From positions 62,001 to 126,000 of the forward strand of contig NZ_JACZDF010000001.1 of NCBI RefSeq assembly GCF_014852685.1: DNA of 64,000 bases. The letters are read 5' to 3'. How positions within the stretch are numbered: position 1 is the stretch's first letter; each line of letters starts with the position of its first letter. Shown here piece after piece: positions 9,101 through 18,677 of this stretch. Both the position numbers and the translations under genes were made by a program. The notes beneath the pieces were generated by a model that was not told the origin of the DNA, searched no databases, and saw only the letters and a program-made list of their open reading frames with translations. This stretch comes from Flavimobilis rhizosphaerae (lineage in GTDB: Bacteria > Actinomycetota > Actinomycetes > Actinomycetales > Cellulomonadaceae).

Positions 9101-10197
9101 CTTCGACGGTCGCCCGGGTGCGACGCGCTCGCACCGCGTCCGCCTACCGCGCGTTCGACGTCACCGTCGCACGCGTCGCACGGCTCTCGCCGTCGTTCGT
9201 CCGCGTGACGTTCGTCGGCCCGGACCTCGCGCACCTCGGCCGTGCCGGCCTCGACCAGCGTCTCAAGCTGGCGCTCCCGACGCCCGACGGTACCCCTGCC
9301 CGCGCGAGCGACTTCGACGGCGACGACTGGTTCGCCCGCTGGCGCACCACCCCCGTCGAGCACCGCAACCCCATCCGCACCTACACCGTCCGCGCGATCC
9401 GCGGCGAGGGCACCGCGACCGAGCTCGACGTCGACATGGTCCTCCACGGCACCGGCCCTTCGGCCGGCCCCGCCTCCCGCTGGGCCGCCGACCTCGTCCA
9501 CGGCACGACCGCCGTCCTCTCCGGACCGGACGCCGACTGGGACGGCGCCCCGGTTGGGCTCGAGTGGTCACCGCCTCCCGGCACGCGCCGCGTCGTCCTC
9601 GCGGGCGACGAGACCGCTGCCCCCGCGATCGCTGCGATCTGCGAGCAGCTCGCCCCCGGCACGGACGCCGAGGCCTACGTCGAGATCCCGACGCCCGACG
9701 ACGCCCTCGACCTCACCCTGCCCGCAGGGGTCCGCCTCACCTGGCTCCCGCGGACCCCGGGACTTCCGGCACGCGGCCGTGAGCTCCCCGGCGGCACGCT
9801 CGTCGCCGAGCACGACGGCGCGCCGCTCCCGCACGGTGCCCGCCTTGACGATGCGGTGCGCCGTGCCATGGCTGCGCGCGTCGACGGCTGCAGCGTGTGC
9901 GCGGTCGGCCGCTCGTGCGGGCTCGGCCACGCCCGGCTGCCCGAGCCCGTCGAGGACGTCGACGTCGACACGACGATCCTCTGGGACACACCCGCCGTCC
10001 GCGCCCTCGCAGGCGTGGCCGGCGCAGCAGACTCGCCCGCCGAGCCCTCCGGGGCCGCTGACGGGTGCTACGCCTGGATCGCCGGGGAGGCCGCGACCGT
10101 GCGTGACCTGCGCCGCCACCTCGTCCAGGACCTCGGTGCCGACCGCCGCTGGGTGGCCTTCATGGGCTACTGGCGGCTCGGCCGCGCCGAGTGCTGA
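9094..10197 (+). CDS. Siderophore-interacting FAD-dependent ferric reductase (SIP family)
   Basis: The 367-residue protein has a ferredoxin-reductase-like FAD barrel with the flavin motif RTYTVR (95-100) followed by the SIP NAD(P)H domain (VVLAGDETAAPAI) and the C-terminal SIP signature YAWIAGEAATVRDLRRHL and FMGYWRLGRAE. SIP enzymes reduce ferric siderophores in the cytosol to release iron. An insert of roughly 60 residues (~240-310) with Cys-containing CSVCAVGRSCGLGHARLP lies in the second domain; the three cysteines could bind a metal, which is inference. It heads a likely operon with a substrate-binding lipoprotein, two permeases and an ATPase. The start codon sits inside the iron box. 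Confidence 0.93.
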   Translation: MPTSTVARVRRARTASAYRAFDVTVARVARLSPSFVRVTFVGPDLAHLGRAGLDQRLKLALPTPDGTPARASDFDGDDWFARWRTTPVEHRNPIRTYTVRAIRGEGTATELDVDMVLHGTGPSAGPASRWAADLVHGTTAVLSGPDADWDGAPVGLEWSPPPGTRRVVLAGDETAAPAIAAICEQLAPGTDAEAYVEIPTPDDALDLTLPAGVRLTWLPRTPGLPARGRELPGGTLVAEHDGAPLPHGARLDDAVRRAMAARVDGCSVCAVGRSCGLGHARLPEPVEDVDVDTTILWDTPAVRALAGVAGAADSPAEPSGAADGCYAWIAGEAATVRDLRRHLVQDLGADRRWVAFMGYWRLGRAEC

Positions 10198-10280
10198 CCC
10201 GCGCGACACGAGTCCTCGCGGGACGCTGACACGCAGGGCGCGCACCGTCGCGCCCGCCACCGACGAAAGGCACCACCGAC

Positions 10281-11330
10281 GTGACCCCCTCACGCACCCG
10301 CCGCAGCCGCGCGCTCGCGGCCGCTGTCACCGGCCTGCTCGCTGCGACGGCGCTCGCCGCGTGCACGACCGACACCCCGGGCGGCACCACGATGACGCCC
10401 GCCCCCACGACCGCCGGGAGCGCCGCGTTCCCCGTGACGATCGACCACGTCTTCGGCAGCACGACGATCGACGCGCAGCCGCAGCGGGTCGCCGCGATCT
10501 CGTGGGCCAACCAGGACGCTGCGCTCGCGCTCGGCGTCGTGCCCGTCGCGATGCCGTTCGCGGCGTACGGCGGCGACGCGGACGGCCTTCTGCCGTGGGT
10601 GAAGGACGCGCTCACGGGCCTCGGCGCGCAGACGCCCGCGCTCCTCGACGAGGCTGACGGCTTCGACTACGACGGTCTCGCGAAGGCCGCCCCGGACCTC
10701 GTCCTCGGCGTCTACGGCGGCTTCGAGAAGGCCGACTACGACAAGCTCTCGAAGGCCGCGAGGACCGTCGCGTACCCGGGCGCCGCGTGGGGCACGTCGT
10801 GGCAGGACCAGCTGACGACGACGGGCAAGGCCCTCGGCCGCGAGGCGAAGGCCACCGAGGTCAAGGCGCAGATCGAGAAGAAGATCGCCGACGCGGTCGC
10901 CGCGAACCCGCAGATCCAGGGCAAGAGCTTCGCGTACCTGTCGTTCACGTCGTCCGACCCGTCGAGCGTCTACTACTACACGGCGTCGGACGCGCGCGTG
11001 CAGTTCGTCAAGGCGCTCGGCATGGTCGACGCGCCGAAGATCACGGAGCTCTCGCAGGGCACCGACGACTTCTTCGGGACCCTCTCGGCCGAGCTCGTCG
11101 ACGAGATCGACGCGGACGTCGTCCTCGCGTACGTCGACGACGCCGCACACCTCGAGGCCGTGACGAAGGACCCGCTGCTCGGCAAGATCCCCGCGATCCA
11201 GCGCGGCTCGGTCGTCGTGCTCGACGACCCGACGTTCAACCTCTCGACGTCGGCGCCGTCGCCGTTGTCGGTGCCGTGGGCGATCGACGCGTACGTGCCG
11301 AAGCTCGTCGAGGCCGTCGGCAAGCTCTGA
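10281..11330 (+). CDS. Iron-siderophore ABC transporter substrate-binding lipoprotein
   Basis: The 349-residue protein has a lipoprotein signal peptide: basic start, hydrophobic stretch and lipobox LAAC with Cys28. The mature part is a FecB/FepB-type type III binding fold, with QPQRVAAISWANQDAALALG near the start, a long backbone helix (~175-200) and the closing VVVLDDPTFN region. It should sit on the outer membrane face and pass ferric siderophores to the two permeases that follow. The GTG at 10281 follows AAAGG. It lies 84 bp after the SIP gene and 4 bp before the first permease. Confidence 0.93.
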   Translation: MTPSRTRRSRALAAAVTGLLAATALAACTTDTPGGTTMTPAPTTAGSAAFPVTIDHVFGSTTIDAQPQRVAAISWANQDAALALGVVPVAMPFAAYGGDADGLLPWVKDALTGLGAQTPALLDEADGFDYDGLAKAAPDLVLGVYGGFEKADYDKLSKAARTVAYPGAAWGTSWQDQLTTTGKALGREAKATEVKAQIEKKIADAVAANPQIQGKSFAYLSFTSSDPSSVYYYTASDARVQFVKALGMVDAPKITELSQGTDDFFGTLSAELVDEIDADVVLAYVDDAAHLEAVTKDPLLGKIPAIQRGSVVVLDDPTFNLSTSAPSPLSVPWAIDAYVPKLVEAVGKL

Positions 11331-11334
11331 CGCA

Positions 11335-12384
11335 ATGACGACGACCGCGCCCGCAGCGGCCGCACCCGGACGGGTGCGGCCGCTGCGCCGTGCGCCCGCG
11401 CTCGCCGCGGGGCTCGTCGTCGGGCTCGTGCTGCTCGCTGTGCTCGCGGTCGTTTCGGTGGGGGTCGGCGCGCGGCAGGTGGCACCGCTCGACGCGTGGC
11501 ACGCGCTCACCGCGTTCGACCCGACGAGCTTCGACCATGCCGCCGTACGGTCGCGGGTGCCGCGCACGGCCGTCGCGCTCGTCGTCGGCGCGGCGCTCGG
11601 TCTCGCCGGGACGCTCATGCAGGGACTCACGCGCAACCCGCTGGGCGACCCGGGGATCCTCGGGATCAACGCGGGTGCGAGCGCGGCGGTCGTCCTCGGG
11701 ATCTTCGTCGCGAGGGTGAGCGACCCGCGCGGCTACGTGTGGTTCGCCTTCGTGGGGGCGGCGGCCGCGGCCGTCGTCGTGCACCTCGTCGCGTCCGCGG
11801 GCCGCGAGGGGGCGACGCCCGTCAAGCTCGCGCTCGCGGGGGCGTGCGTCGCGGCTGCGCTCACGAGCCTCGTCACGGCGGTGCTCGTGACGCGCACGGA
11901 CGCGCTCGACACGTTCCGGTTCTGGCAGGTCGGCTCGGTCGGCGGGCGGGACCTCAGCCAGGTCGCGGAGCTCGCCCCGTTCCTCGTGGTGGGGGCGGTG
12001 CTCGCGCTCGCGTCGGGCCGCATGCTCGACGCGGCCGCGCTCGGCGAGGACGTCGCGCGGGGCCTCGGTCAGCACGTGGGGCGGGCGCGCGCGATCGTCG
12101 GCGTGGCCGTCGTCCTGCTGTGCGGGGCGGCGACGGCGCTCGCGGGGCCCATCGCGTTCGTCGGGCTCGTCGTGCCGCACGTCGGCCGTGCGATCACGGG
12201 GCCGGACCACCGGTGGCTGCTGCCGTACTCGGCGCTCCTGGGGGCGGCGCTGCTCGTCGTGTCCGACGTCCTCGGGCGGGTCGTCGCGGCGCCTGGGCAG
12301 CTCGAGGTCGGGCTCGTCACGGCCGTCGTCGGGGCGCCCGTGTTCGTCGCGCTCGTGCGCCGTCGTCGGTTGGCGGAGCTGTGA
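11335..12384 (+). CDS. FecCD-type iron-siderophore permease (first subunit)
   Basis: This 349-residue membrane protein has about nine or ten hydrophobic segments and the FecCD hallmarks VPRTAVALVVGAALGLAGTLMQGLTRNPLGDPGILGINAGA and GPIAFVGLVVPHVGRAI, shown here only as separate blocks: LAGTLMQGLTRNPLGDPGIL, then FVGLVVPHVGR. It forms the channel with the second permease. The ATG at 11335 is 4 nt after the previous stop, and the end overlaps the next GTG (GTGA). Confidence 0.94.
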   Translation: MTTTAPAAAAPGRVRPLRRAPALAAGLVVGLVLLAVLAVVSVGVGARQVAPLDAWHALTAFDPTSFDHAAVRSRVPRTAVALVVGAALGLAGTLMQGLTRNPLGDPGILGINAGASAAVVLGIFVARVSDPRGYVWFAFVGAAAAAVVVHLVASAGREGATPVKLALAGACVAAALTSLVTAVLVTRTDALDTFRFWQVGSVGGRDLSQVAELAPFLVVGAVLALASGRMLDAAALGEDVARGLGQHVGRARAIVGVAVVLLCGAATALAGPIAFVGLVVPHVGRAITGPDHRWLLPYSALLGAALLVVSDVLGRVVAAPGQLEVGLVTAVVGAPVFVALVRRRRLAEL

Positions 12385-13481
12385 GCGCGGCCGCGGCCGC
12401 GCGCGACGCGGGACCCGCGCCCGACGCTCGCAGCGCTCCTGAGCGCCCGGCACCCGACGCCGCCGTGAACCGCGTCCGCGCTGTCCGCGCGCGCGGCCGA
12501 CGCCGTTGCGCGACGGTCGCGGCAGTGCTCGTCGTCCTGGTGGTTGCGCTTGTCGTCGTCACGCTGACGCTCGGGCCGTTCAAGGTCGCGCTCGTCGACG
12601 TCGTGCGGATCCTCGGCGGGGAGCAGATCCCGGGCGCGACGTTCATCGTCATGGAGCAGCGGCTGCCCCGGCTGCTCGTCGCGCTCGGCGTGGGCGCGGC
12701 CTTCGGCGCGTCGGGCACGATCATCCAGACGCTCGTGCGCAACCCGCTCGCGAGCCCTGACGTCATTGGCATCACGGCGGGCGCGAGCGCCGCGGCGGTC
12801 CTCGGCATGACGGTCGGCGGGCTCGGCGCGGTCGCGGTCGCGCCCGTCGCGTTCGGGGGCGCGCTCGTGACGGCGGCCGGCATCTACGTGCTCGCGCGGC
12901 GCGGCACGATCTCCGGCTACCGCTTTGTGCTCGTCGGTGTGGGCGTCGCGGCGGTCCTCAACGCGGTGACCGCGTGGGGGCTCACGCGCGCGGAGGTCAC
13001 GGAGGCGTCGCGCGCGCTCGTGTGGATCACGGGCTCGCTCTCGCGTGCGTCGTGGGACCAGGTGCCCGTGCTGTGGGCCGCGCTCGCGGTGCTGCTACCG
13101 CTTGCGGCGCTCGCCGCGCTGCGGCTGCGCGCGCTCGAGCTCGGCGACGACGCGGCGGCCGGCCTCGGCGCGCGTGTCGAGCCCGCGAAGGCGGGACTCC
13201 TCGTCGTCGCCGTCGCGCTCGCGGCGGTCGCGACGGCCGCGGCGGGACCCGTCGCGTTCGTCGCGTTCCTCTCGGGTCCGCTCGCCCGGCGCCTCACCGG
13301 GGGAGGCGTCTCCCTCGGCGCGTCCGCGCTCACGGGCGCGTGCCTCGTCCTCGCGGCGGACCTCGTCGCGACCTCCCTCCTGCCGACGGCGCTGCCCGTC
13401 GGTGTCGTCACGGGTGTGCTCGGCGCGCCCGTCCTGCTGTGGCTCCTGGCGCGGGCGAACCGTTCCGGGGAAGGTGGATAG
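12381..13481 (+). CDS. FecCD-type iron-siderophore permease (second subunit)
   Basis: The 366-residue protein is a paralogue of the first permease, with its own FecCD motifs FGASGTIIQTLVRNPLASPD and AGPVAFVAFLSGPLARRL. A cytosolic Ala/Pro/Arg-rich tail of about 45 residues precedes the first membrane helix. The GTG at 12381 overlaps the stop of the first permease (GTGA), and the stop at 13481 abuts the ATG of the ATPase, which indicates tight translational coupling. It pairs with the first subunit to form the channel for one ferric-siderophore type. Confidence 0.94.
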   Translation: MSAAAAARDAGPAPDARSAPERPAPDAAVNRVRAVRARGRRRCATVAAVLVVLVVALVVVTLTLGPFKVALVDVVRILGGEQIPGATFIVMEQRLPRLLVALGVGAAFGASGTIIQTLVRNPLASPDVIGITAGASAAAVLGMTVGGLGAVAVAPVAFGGALVTAAGIYVLARRGTISGYRFVLVGVGVAAVLNAVTAWGLTRAEVTEASRALVWITGSLSRASWDQVPVLWAALAVLLPLAALAALRLRALELGDDAAAGLGARVEPAKAGLLVVAVALAAVATAAAGPVAFVAFLSGPLARRLTGGGVSLGASALTGACLVLAADLVATSLLPTALPVGVVTGVLGAPVLLWLLARANRSGEGG

Positions 13482-14288
13482 ATGAACCACGCTGAGCACA
13501 CGCTCGCGGCCGCGGGGCTGAGCCTCGGCTACGGGGAGCGGCTCGTCGTCGACGACCTCACGGTGACGATCCCGCCGGGGAAGGTCACGGTCGTCGTCGG
13601 CGCGAACGCGTGCGGCAAGTCGACGCTCCTGCGCGGGCTCGCGCGCCTGCTCGCGCCGCGCTCGGGCGCGGTGCTGCTCGACGGCGCGGACATCGCGAGC
13701 CGCCCGACGAAGGACGTCGCGCGCGTGCTCGGCCTGCTGCCTCAGACGCCGATCGCGCCCGACGGCATCACGGTTGCCGACCTCGTGGGGCGAGGCCGCT
13801 ACCCGCACCAGGGCTGGCTGCGCCGGTGGACGCCCGACGACGACGCCGCCGTGGCCGACGCGCTCGAGCTCACGGGCGCCCTCGACCTGGCCGGCCGGTC
13901 GGTCGACGAGCTCTCGGGCGGGCAGCGCCAGCGAGTGTGGATCGCCATGACGCTCGCGCAGCGCACGCCGTTGCTGCTGCTCGACGAGCCGACGACGTTT
14001 CTTGACGTCGCCCACCAGGTCGACGTGCTCGACCTTCTGGCGGATCTCAACCGTGACCTTGGCCGGACCGTCGTCATGGTGCTGCACGACCTCAACCTTG
14101 CGGCGCGCTACGCGCACCACCTCGTCGCGATGAAGGACGGGCGGATCGTCGCGGAGGGCGCACCGGCCGACGTCGTCACGGAGGCGATCGTCGAGGAGGT
14201 GTTCGGACTGCGATGCCGCGTGGTGCCGGATCCGGTGACGGGTACCCCTCTGGTCGTCCCCCTCTCCCGTTCCCCCCGCCCCCGCTGA
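13482..14288 (+). CDS. Iron-siderophore ABC transporter ATP-binding protein
   Basis: The 268-residue protein is a complete ABC ATPase: Walker [10 protein letters not shown] (40-48), Q-loop [11 protein letters not shown], signature LSGGQRQR (~144), Walker B LLLLDEPT (~165) and the switch histidine in [15 protein letters not shown]. The motif order and length match FecE/FepC-type proteins that power siderophore import. It is the last gene of the operon and starts immediately after the second permease stop. A hairpin follows. Confidence 0.96.
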   Translation: MNHAEHTLAAAGLSLGYGERLVVDDLTVTIPPGKVTVVVGANACGKSTLLRGLARLLAPRSGAVLLDGADIASRPTKDVARVLGLLPQTPIAPDGITVADLVGRGRYPHQGWLRRWTPDDDAAVADALELTGALDLAGRSVDELSGGQRQRVWIAMTLAQRTPLLLLDEPTTFLDVAHQVDVLDLLADLNRDLGRTVVMVLHDLNLAARYAHHLVAMKDGRIVAEGAPADVVTEAIVEEVFGLRCRVVPDPVTGTPLVVPLSRSPRPR

Positions 14289-14330
14289 CCGCGGGACAGA
14301 GGCCGACCGTCCCCGGCCTCGAACGACCCC

Positions 14331-14347
14331 CCTGTCTCGGGGACAGG
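14331..14347 (+). terminator. Short hairpin after the siderophore operon
   Basis: CCTGTC and GACAGG form a 6-bp stem around TCGGG, about 43 nt after the ATPase stop. An upstream GGCCGACCGTCCCCGGCC hairpin adds to the structure. Termination strength is uncertain. Confidence 0.45.
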
Positions 14348-14391
14348 TGTCCAGCGTGTGGTTCCCGCGAGGGACCGCAGGAGCGGGGCGG

Positions 14392-14397
14392 TAGGCT
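14392..14397 (+). promoter_or_regulatory. -10 element TAGGCT for purS
   Basis: TAGGCT lies 59 nt before the purS GTG in the same GGTAG context as the purA -10. It implies a leader of about 50 nt with its own ribosome site. Confidence 0.4.
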
Positions 14398-14456
14398 GGC
14401 CGCGAAACCCTCACGACCGTCGGACCCCGAGTCCGCGAGATCCTCAGGAGCACCCC

Positions 14457-14705
14457 GTGGGACGCGTTGTCGTCGATGTCATGCCCAAGCCCGAGATCCT
14501 CGACCCGCAGGGCAAGGCCGTCGTCGGGGCGCTGCCCCGTCTCGGCTTCACCCAGTTCACGAGCGTCCGCCAGGGCAAGCGCTTCGAGCTCGAGGTCGAG
14601 GGTCCCGTGACCCCCGAGATCCTCGCCGCGGCGCAGCAGGCGGCGGAGACGCTGCTCTCGAACCCGGTCATCGAGGACGTCGTCCGCGTCGCGGACGCGA
14701 GCTGA
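14457..14705 (+). CDS. purS: FGAM synthetase PurS subunit
   Basis: PurS is the 82-residue bridging subunit of the three-part FGAM synthetase, which passes ammonia from PurQ to PurL. The sequence shows the family pattern: [39 protein letters not shown] and a final [13 protein letters not shown]. The GTG start has AGGAG six nt upstream. It is followed at once by purQ with a one-base overlap (TGATG). The third partner, purL, lies 25 kb away. Confidence 0.95.
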   Translation: MGRVVVDVMPKPEILDPQGKAVVGALPRLGFTQFTSVRQGKRFELEVEGPVTPEILAAAQQAAETLLSNPVIEDVVRVADAS

Positions 14706-15418
14706 TGGCCGCCGCGACCGGCGCCCGTATCGGCGTCGTCACCTTCCCCGGCACGCTTGACGACCGCGACGCCGCACGTGCTGTGCGCCTCGCGGGCGCC
14801 GAGGCCGTCGCGCTCTGGCACGCGGACGACGACCTCCAGGGCGTCGACGCCGTCGTCCTGCCCGGCGGGTTCTCCTACGGCGACTACCTGCGCGCCGGCG
14901 CGATCGCACGCTTCGCGCCCATGATGGACAAGATCGTCGACGCCGCCCACGGCGGGCTGCCCGTCCTCGGCATCTGCAACGGCTTCCAGCTCCTCACCGA
15001 GTCGCATCTGCTGCCGGGCTCGATGATCAAGAACAACCACCTGCATTTCATCTGCCGCGAGCAGGTCCTCACCGTCGAGAACGCCTCGACCGTCTGGACG
15101 AACGAGTACGCGGCTGGCGAGCGCATCACGATCCCGCTGAAGAACCAAGACGGCCAGTACGTCGCCGACGAGCGCACGCTCGACGAGCTCGAGGGGGAGG
15201 GCCGCGTCGCGTTCCGCTACGAGGGCGTCAACCCCAACGGCTCGCGCCGCGGCATCGCCGGCATCACCAACGCACGCGGCAACGTCGTCGGCCTCATGCC
15301 GCACCCCGAGCACGCCGTCGAGGCCGGCTTCGGCCCCGACTCCGAGCACGGTGCCAAAGCCGGCACGGACGGCCTGCGGTTCTTCACGTCCGTCATCGCC
15401 TCACTCGTCCACGCATGA
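14705..15418 (+). CDS. purQ: FGAM synthetase glutaminase subunit PurQ
   Basis: This is a class I glutamine amidotransferase of 237 residues that supplies ammonia for FGAM synthesis. The catalytic Cys91 lies in GICNGFQ and the His200/Glu202 pair in [21 protein letters not shown] and [17 protein letters not shown] are typical PurQ segments. The ATG overlaps the purS stop by one base, and its stop overlaps the next ATG (ATGA), giving a purS-purQ-acetyltransferase unit. Confidence 0.97.
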   Translation: MAAATGARIGVVTFPGTLDDRDAARAVRLAGAEAVALWHADDDLQGVDAVVLPGGFSYGDYLRAGAIARFAPMMDKIVDAAHGGLPVLGICNGFQLLTESHLLPGSMIKNNHLHFICREQVLTVENASTVWTNEYAAGERITIPLKNQDGQYVADERTLDELEGEGRVAFRYEGVNPNGSRRGIAGITNARGNVVGLMPHPEHAVEAGFGPDSEHGAKAGTDGLRFFTSVIASLVHA

Positions 15419-16530
15419 GCGCCGGGCACCCCGGGGCCTCGGCCGCCGGGGTGCTCCCGGCCGGCGTGACCCTCACGGACGTCCCGTGGGACGACGCTGA
15501 CGGCGCGCGGCTGCGCGCCGCGCAGCAGGCGGAGATTGCCCTCCGGTACGGCTCCGACGACGCCGCCCCGCCCGACGATCCTCACGACCCCGGCACGGAC
15601 CCCAGGCCGCGCGGCAAGCCCGCGCCCACCCCACCTCCAGGCCCGACCGACGAGGCGTATCACGGCGTCAACGCGGCCACCATCGTCGCGGCCGTCATGC
15701 TGCACGTCGACGGTGATCCTGTCGGGTTCGGTGCGCTCCGCGACATCTCAGGGACCGACGACCCGTCGGGCATCATCCACGCCCCCGGAACCGTCGAGCT
15801 CAAGCGCCTCTACGTCGCGCCCGGCCACCGCGGCCGCGGCCTCTCGCGGCTCCTCCTGCGCGCGCTCGAGGTCCGCGCGCTCGCGCTCGGCATGCGCCGC
15901 ATCCTCCTCGAGACCGGCACGCAGCAGCCCGAGTCCATGGGCCTCTACCTCGGCGAGAACTACCAGCCGATCGAGCAGTACGGCGAGTACTGGGGCGAGC
16001 CCGACTCCCGCTGCTTCGCGAAGGACCTGCCGCTGCCCGTCGTCGTGACGCGCACGGCCTGGGACGACCCGGCCGGACGCGACCTGCGCGCCCGCTTTCA
16101 GACGGACGAGGTTGAACCGCACTACCCGCACCTCAGCAAGGCCGTCGCGAGCGCCGGTGGCTTCGAGGTCGTCGACGCAGCCCTCGGCGAACGCGTCGTC
16201 AGCACGGTCCTTGCGCGGCGCGACGACGCCGTCGTCGGCTGCGGCTCCCTCGCGACGGCCCCCGCCGGCACGGACGACGAGGACGGCCTGCTCGAGGTCG
16301 TCAAGGTGTACGTCACGCCCGAGGCCCGCCGCTGGGGCGTCGCCCGCGCCGTCATGAACGAGCTCGTGATGATCGCGCGCGACCGCGGCGCACGGCGGCT
16401 CGTGCTCGTCACCGGGGTGCGCCAGCCCGCTGCGGTGACCCTCTACCGGTCGCTCGGGTTCCGGCCCGTCTACCCGTTCGGAGAGCACGCAGGCTCGGCG
16501 ACGGCGCTCTTCTTCGCGCTCGACCTCTGA
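15415..16530 (+). CDS. Tandem GNAT acetyltransferase
   Basis: The 371-residue protein carries two GNAT domains. The first has the acetyl-CoA loop [14 protein letters not shown] (~140) and ends near the [10 protein letters not shown] segment; the second has [17 protein letters not shown] (~302) and [13 protein letters not shown]. Between the early strands of domain one lies a proline-rich insert (~50-78). Substrate is unknown. The ATGA overlap with purQ makes co-translation likely, though this need not mean a role in purine synthesis. Confidence 0.85.
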   Translation: MSAGHPGASAAGVLPAGVTLTDVPWDDADGARLRAAQQAEIALRYGSDDAAPPDDPHDPGTDPRPRGKPAPTPPPGPTDEAYHGVNAATIVAAVMLHVDGDPVGFGALRDISGTDDPSGIIHAPGTVELKRLYVAPGHRGRGLSRLLLRALEVRALALGMRRILLETGTQQPESMGLYLGENYQPIEQYGEYWGEPDSRCFAKDLPLPVVVTRTAWDDPAGRDLRARFQTDEVEPHYPHLSKAVASAGGFEVVDAALGERVVSTVLARRDDAVVGCGSLATAPAGTDDEDGLLEVVKVYVTPEARRWGVARAVMNELVMIARDRGARRLVLVTGVRQPAAVTLYRSLGFRPVYPFGEHAGSATALFFALDL

Positions 16531-16559
16531 CACTCTGGCGCGACCGCAGCGCGGGCGGA

Positions 16560-16565
16560 TACGTT
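16560..16565 (+). promoter_or_regulatory. -10 element TACGTT, leaderless start of small acidic protein
   Basis: TACGTT ends 6 nt before the ATG at 16572, matching the window-wide leaderless pattern. Confidence 0.5.
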
Positions 16566-16571
16566 CGTGCC

Positions 16572-16799
16572 ATGACGAACGGTGCAGCCCCCGACCCTGC
16601 CGACACCACGCTCGACGACCTCGGAACACCCACGCCGGACACCACCGAGACGCCGAGCGCAGACCCTGCCGCCCGCTTCCGGCACCTCCCGGAGCCCGTC
16701 GACCCGCGCACGCTCGTCGCGAGCATCGAGACCGAGGCGGCCCCCGACCCCGACGGCGGCCGCGACGCGAACACCGAGTGGATGCTCCGCCACGGGTGA
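16572..16799 (+). CDS. Small acidic protein of unknown function
   Basis: The 75-residue protein is rich in Asp, Glu, Pro and Thr, with no signal peptide or membrane segment, and probably disordered over its first half. The C-terminal part (FRHLPEPVDPRTLV and TEWMLRHG) is less biased and may be the conserved functional piece. A promoter hexamer exactly 6 nt before the ATG supports it as a real, separately transcribed gene. I do not recognise a family. Confidence 0.6.
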   Translation: MTNGAAPDPADTTLDDLGTPTPDTTETPSADPAARFRHLPEPVDPRTLVASIETEAAPDPDGGRDANTEWMLRHG

Positions 16800-16922
16800 G
16801 TCCCTGGGGCCTACGCCCGACTCGCGGGCCGGACCGGCTCGCCCCGGATGCCAGCACGTCCGATCTCGGTTAGCGTCTGGTGACGGGTGGGCTGAGGCGC
16901 ATGAGCGCGAGCGGAGGCAACC

Positions 16923-18509
16923 ATGGGCACAGGCGCGATTCGCATGGTGGGCGGCAACCGCCGCACGGGGGCGCCTCGGCGCCCCACGACGCGGCGCAGA
17001 CGATGGGCGGCACGCTCCCTCGTCCTGTCAGCGGCACTCGTCGGAAGCGTGCTCGTGCCCGCTTCCCCCGGGAGCGAGCAGGTCGCTCACGCTGCGCAGC
17101 AGCCCGTCATCAAGCGTTCGGTCAGCTTCACGTCACTTCCTGGGAACCCACCAGCGGGCATGCCGCGTGTCACCAAGGTGGCCGTCGTCCAGGACGTCGC
17201 CGCCAAGACCGTGCGGGCCACAGCCACCTGGTCGTCGCCGCAACCCGCAGGTGATCCCGCAGCGCTCTACGTGTTCGTCGGCCGCTCGAGCGGCGGGACC
17301 TGCAGCGCGAGCCTCGGGCTCGCCCTCCATGCGGGTGCGAACGACCACGCCGCCGTGCTCCTGCCGAGCGGCACGACGATCCCTTCCTCCCGTGAGGTGT
17401 CCGGATCGACCGGAAGCGTGACGGCCTCCGGCCGCAGCGAGCTCGGGACCACCGTCTACACGTGCGCGTACGCGGCAACGATCGCGAGCGGCACGACGTA
17501 CCAGGAGTCAGCCTGGTACGGCCTCACCGAGGAGCGTCGCAAGGCGCCCGAGCTCGAGCTCGTCGCCCTCACGCCGCGGGCAGGAGCCACGGTCGGCAGG
17601 TGGAAGACCGTCAAGGTGCGCGTCCGCAACAACGGCGACGCGACCGCCACAAAGGTCGTCGTCCGGATCAAGGGAGCCGGGGTCAAGACATCGTCATCGA
17701 AGGTCTCGGTCGGGACCATCAAGCCCGGCAAGCAGGTGACGAAGAAGATCAGGGTGCGCATCGCGTCGAACAAGACCCGCACCGCCACGCTCACGGCAAC
17801 GGCATCCGGAGGGCACAAGGCCACCGCGAAGCAAGTCATCCTGCCCGCGAAGCGCACGACGACGCCGAAGTCGCTCTCGGGACGCCTCTACTGGGGCGCT
17901 GACTCGAGCCTGGACGAGGCCTGGCAGAATCGCATGGTCTGGTTCGTCGACAAGCGCTGGGCCTACACAGGCATCGCCCAGAAGGGCCGGCCCGTGTGCA
18001 AGAGCGGCAAGAAGGACTGCGTCCGCTACACGTACTCGCCCAAGACCGGCAAGGTCAAGGTCGGCAACCGCACCGGCAAGGTGACGAGCAAGGCGCTCAT
18101 GCTGCCACCGCGCAAGGGGGCTCCCGTCGACTCCTACGTGCCGGTCTCGATCCCCAAGGCGGGCACCCGTCTCGCGACTAAGCTCGTCCACCAGGGCTCG
18201 AGCGGCTGCGGCTATGGGTACGGAAAGACGTGCTACACGTACACGTGGCGACTCCAGCTCGCGAAGAACGGAAAGTTCGTCGAGCGGCGCAAGGGCCTCA
18301 CGAGCACGACGGTCGGGGGCAGCTGGTTCATCGGCGGGTCGGACGACGAGCGCGGGACGTACAAGATCCTCAGCAAGGGGCGGATCCTCCTGAAGTACGC
18401 CAACGGCAAGTCCGAGATCAAGACCTTCGGGATCCTCCAGGACGTCCGTGAGAAGCCCGACGCTACGCACGTGGGCGTCGTCATCCGGGGCACCAAGTAC
18501 TACCCGTGA
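16923..18509 (+). CDS. Secreted CARDB-domain protein
   Basis: The 528-residue protein has a long basic N terminus followed by a signal peptide hydrophobic core (~30-50), so it should be exported. Residues ~60-200 are a beta-rich region with two cysteines, ~205-300 resemble a CARDB/Ig-like adhesion domain (VKVRVRNNGDATATKVVVRI), and ~310-528 form a Lys/Tyr/Gly-rich domain of unknown type with RLYWGADSSLDEAWQNRMVW and four cysteines that could pair. GGAGG lies before the ATG at 16923, and TAGCGT at 16871 is a likely -10. No sorting signal or catalytic motif is visible. Two hairpins close the gene. Confidence 0.75.
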   Translation: MGTGAIRMVGGNRRTGAPRRPTTRRRRWAARSLVLSAALVGSVLVPASPGSEQVAHAAQQPVIKRSVSFTSLPGNPPAGMPRVTKVAVVQDVAAKTVRATATWSSPQPAGDPAALYVFVGRSSGGTCSASLGLALHAGANDHAAVLLPSGTTIPSSREVSGSTGSVTASGRSELGTTVYTCAYAATIASGTTYQESAWYGLTEERRKAPELELVALTPRAGATVGRWKTVKVRVRNNGDATATKVVVRIKGAGVKTSSSKVSVGTIKPGKQVTKKIRVRIASNKTRTATLTATASGGHKATAKQVILPAKRTTTPKSLSGRLYWGADSSLDEAWQNRMVWFVDKRWAYTGIAQKGRPVCKSGKKDCVRYTYSPKTGKVKVGNRTGKVTSKALMLPPRKGAPVDSYVPVSIPKAGTRLATKLVHQGSSGCGYGYGKTCYTYTWRLQLAKNGKFVERRKGLTSTTVGGSWFIGGSDDERGTYKILSKGRILLKYANGKSEIKTFGILQDVREKPDATHVGVVIRGTKYYP

Positions 18510-18513
18510 GTCC

Positions 18514-18544
18514 GTCGGGCCCGGCCGGAGCGGCCGGGCCCGAC
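18514..18544. terminator. Terminator hairpin between convergent genes
   Basis: A perfect 13-bp GC stem (18514-18526 with 18532-18544) with a 5-nt loop starts 5 nt after the stop of the secreted protein. Confidence 0.75.
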
Positions 18545-18577
18545 CTCTCGCGACGAGCGGTCTCCTCGACGAGCGTC

Positions 18578-18603
18578 GTCCCGCGGCAGGGCTGCCGCGG
18601 GAC
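18578..18603. terminator. Second terminator hairpin, likely for nirD
   Basis: A perfect 12-bp stem (GTCCCGCGGCAG and its complement) with a 2-nt apparent loop lies about 75 nt beyond the nirD stop on the minus strand. Confidence 0.65.
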
Positions 18604-18677
18604 GCCTCGCCTCGGCTCCACGCGCTGTCCTCGCGCGACACGACACGGTCGCACCCGAGATGCCGTGACCCGACGCG

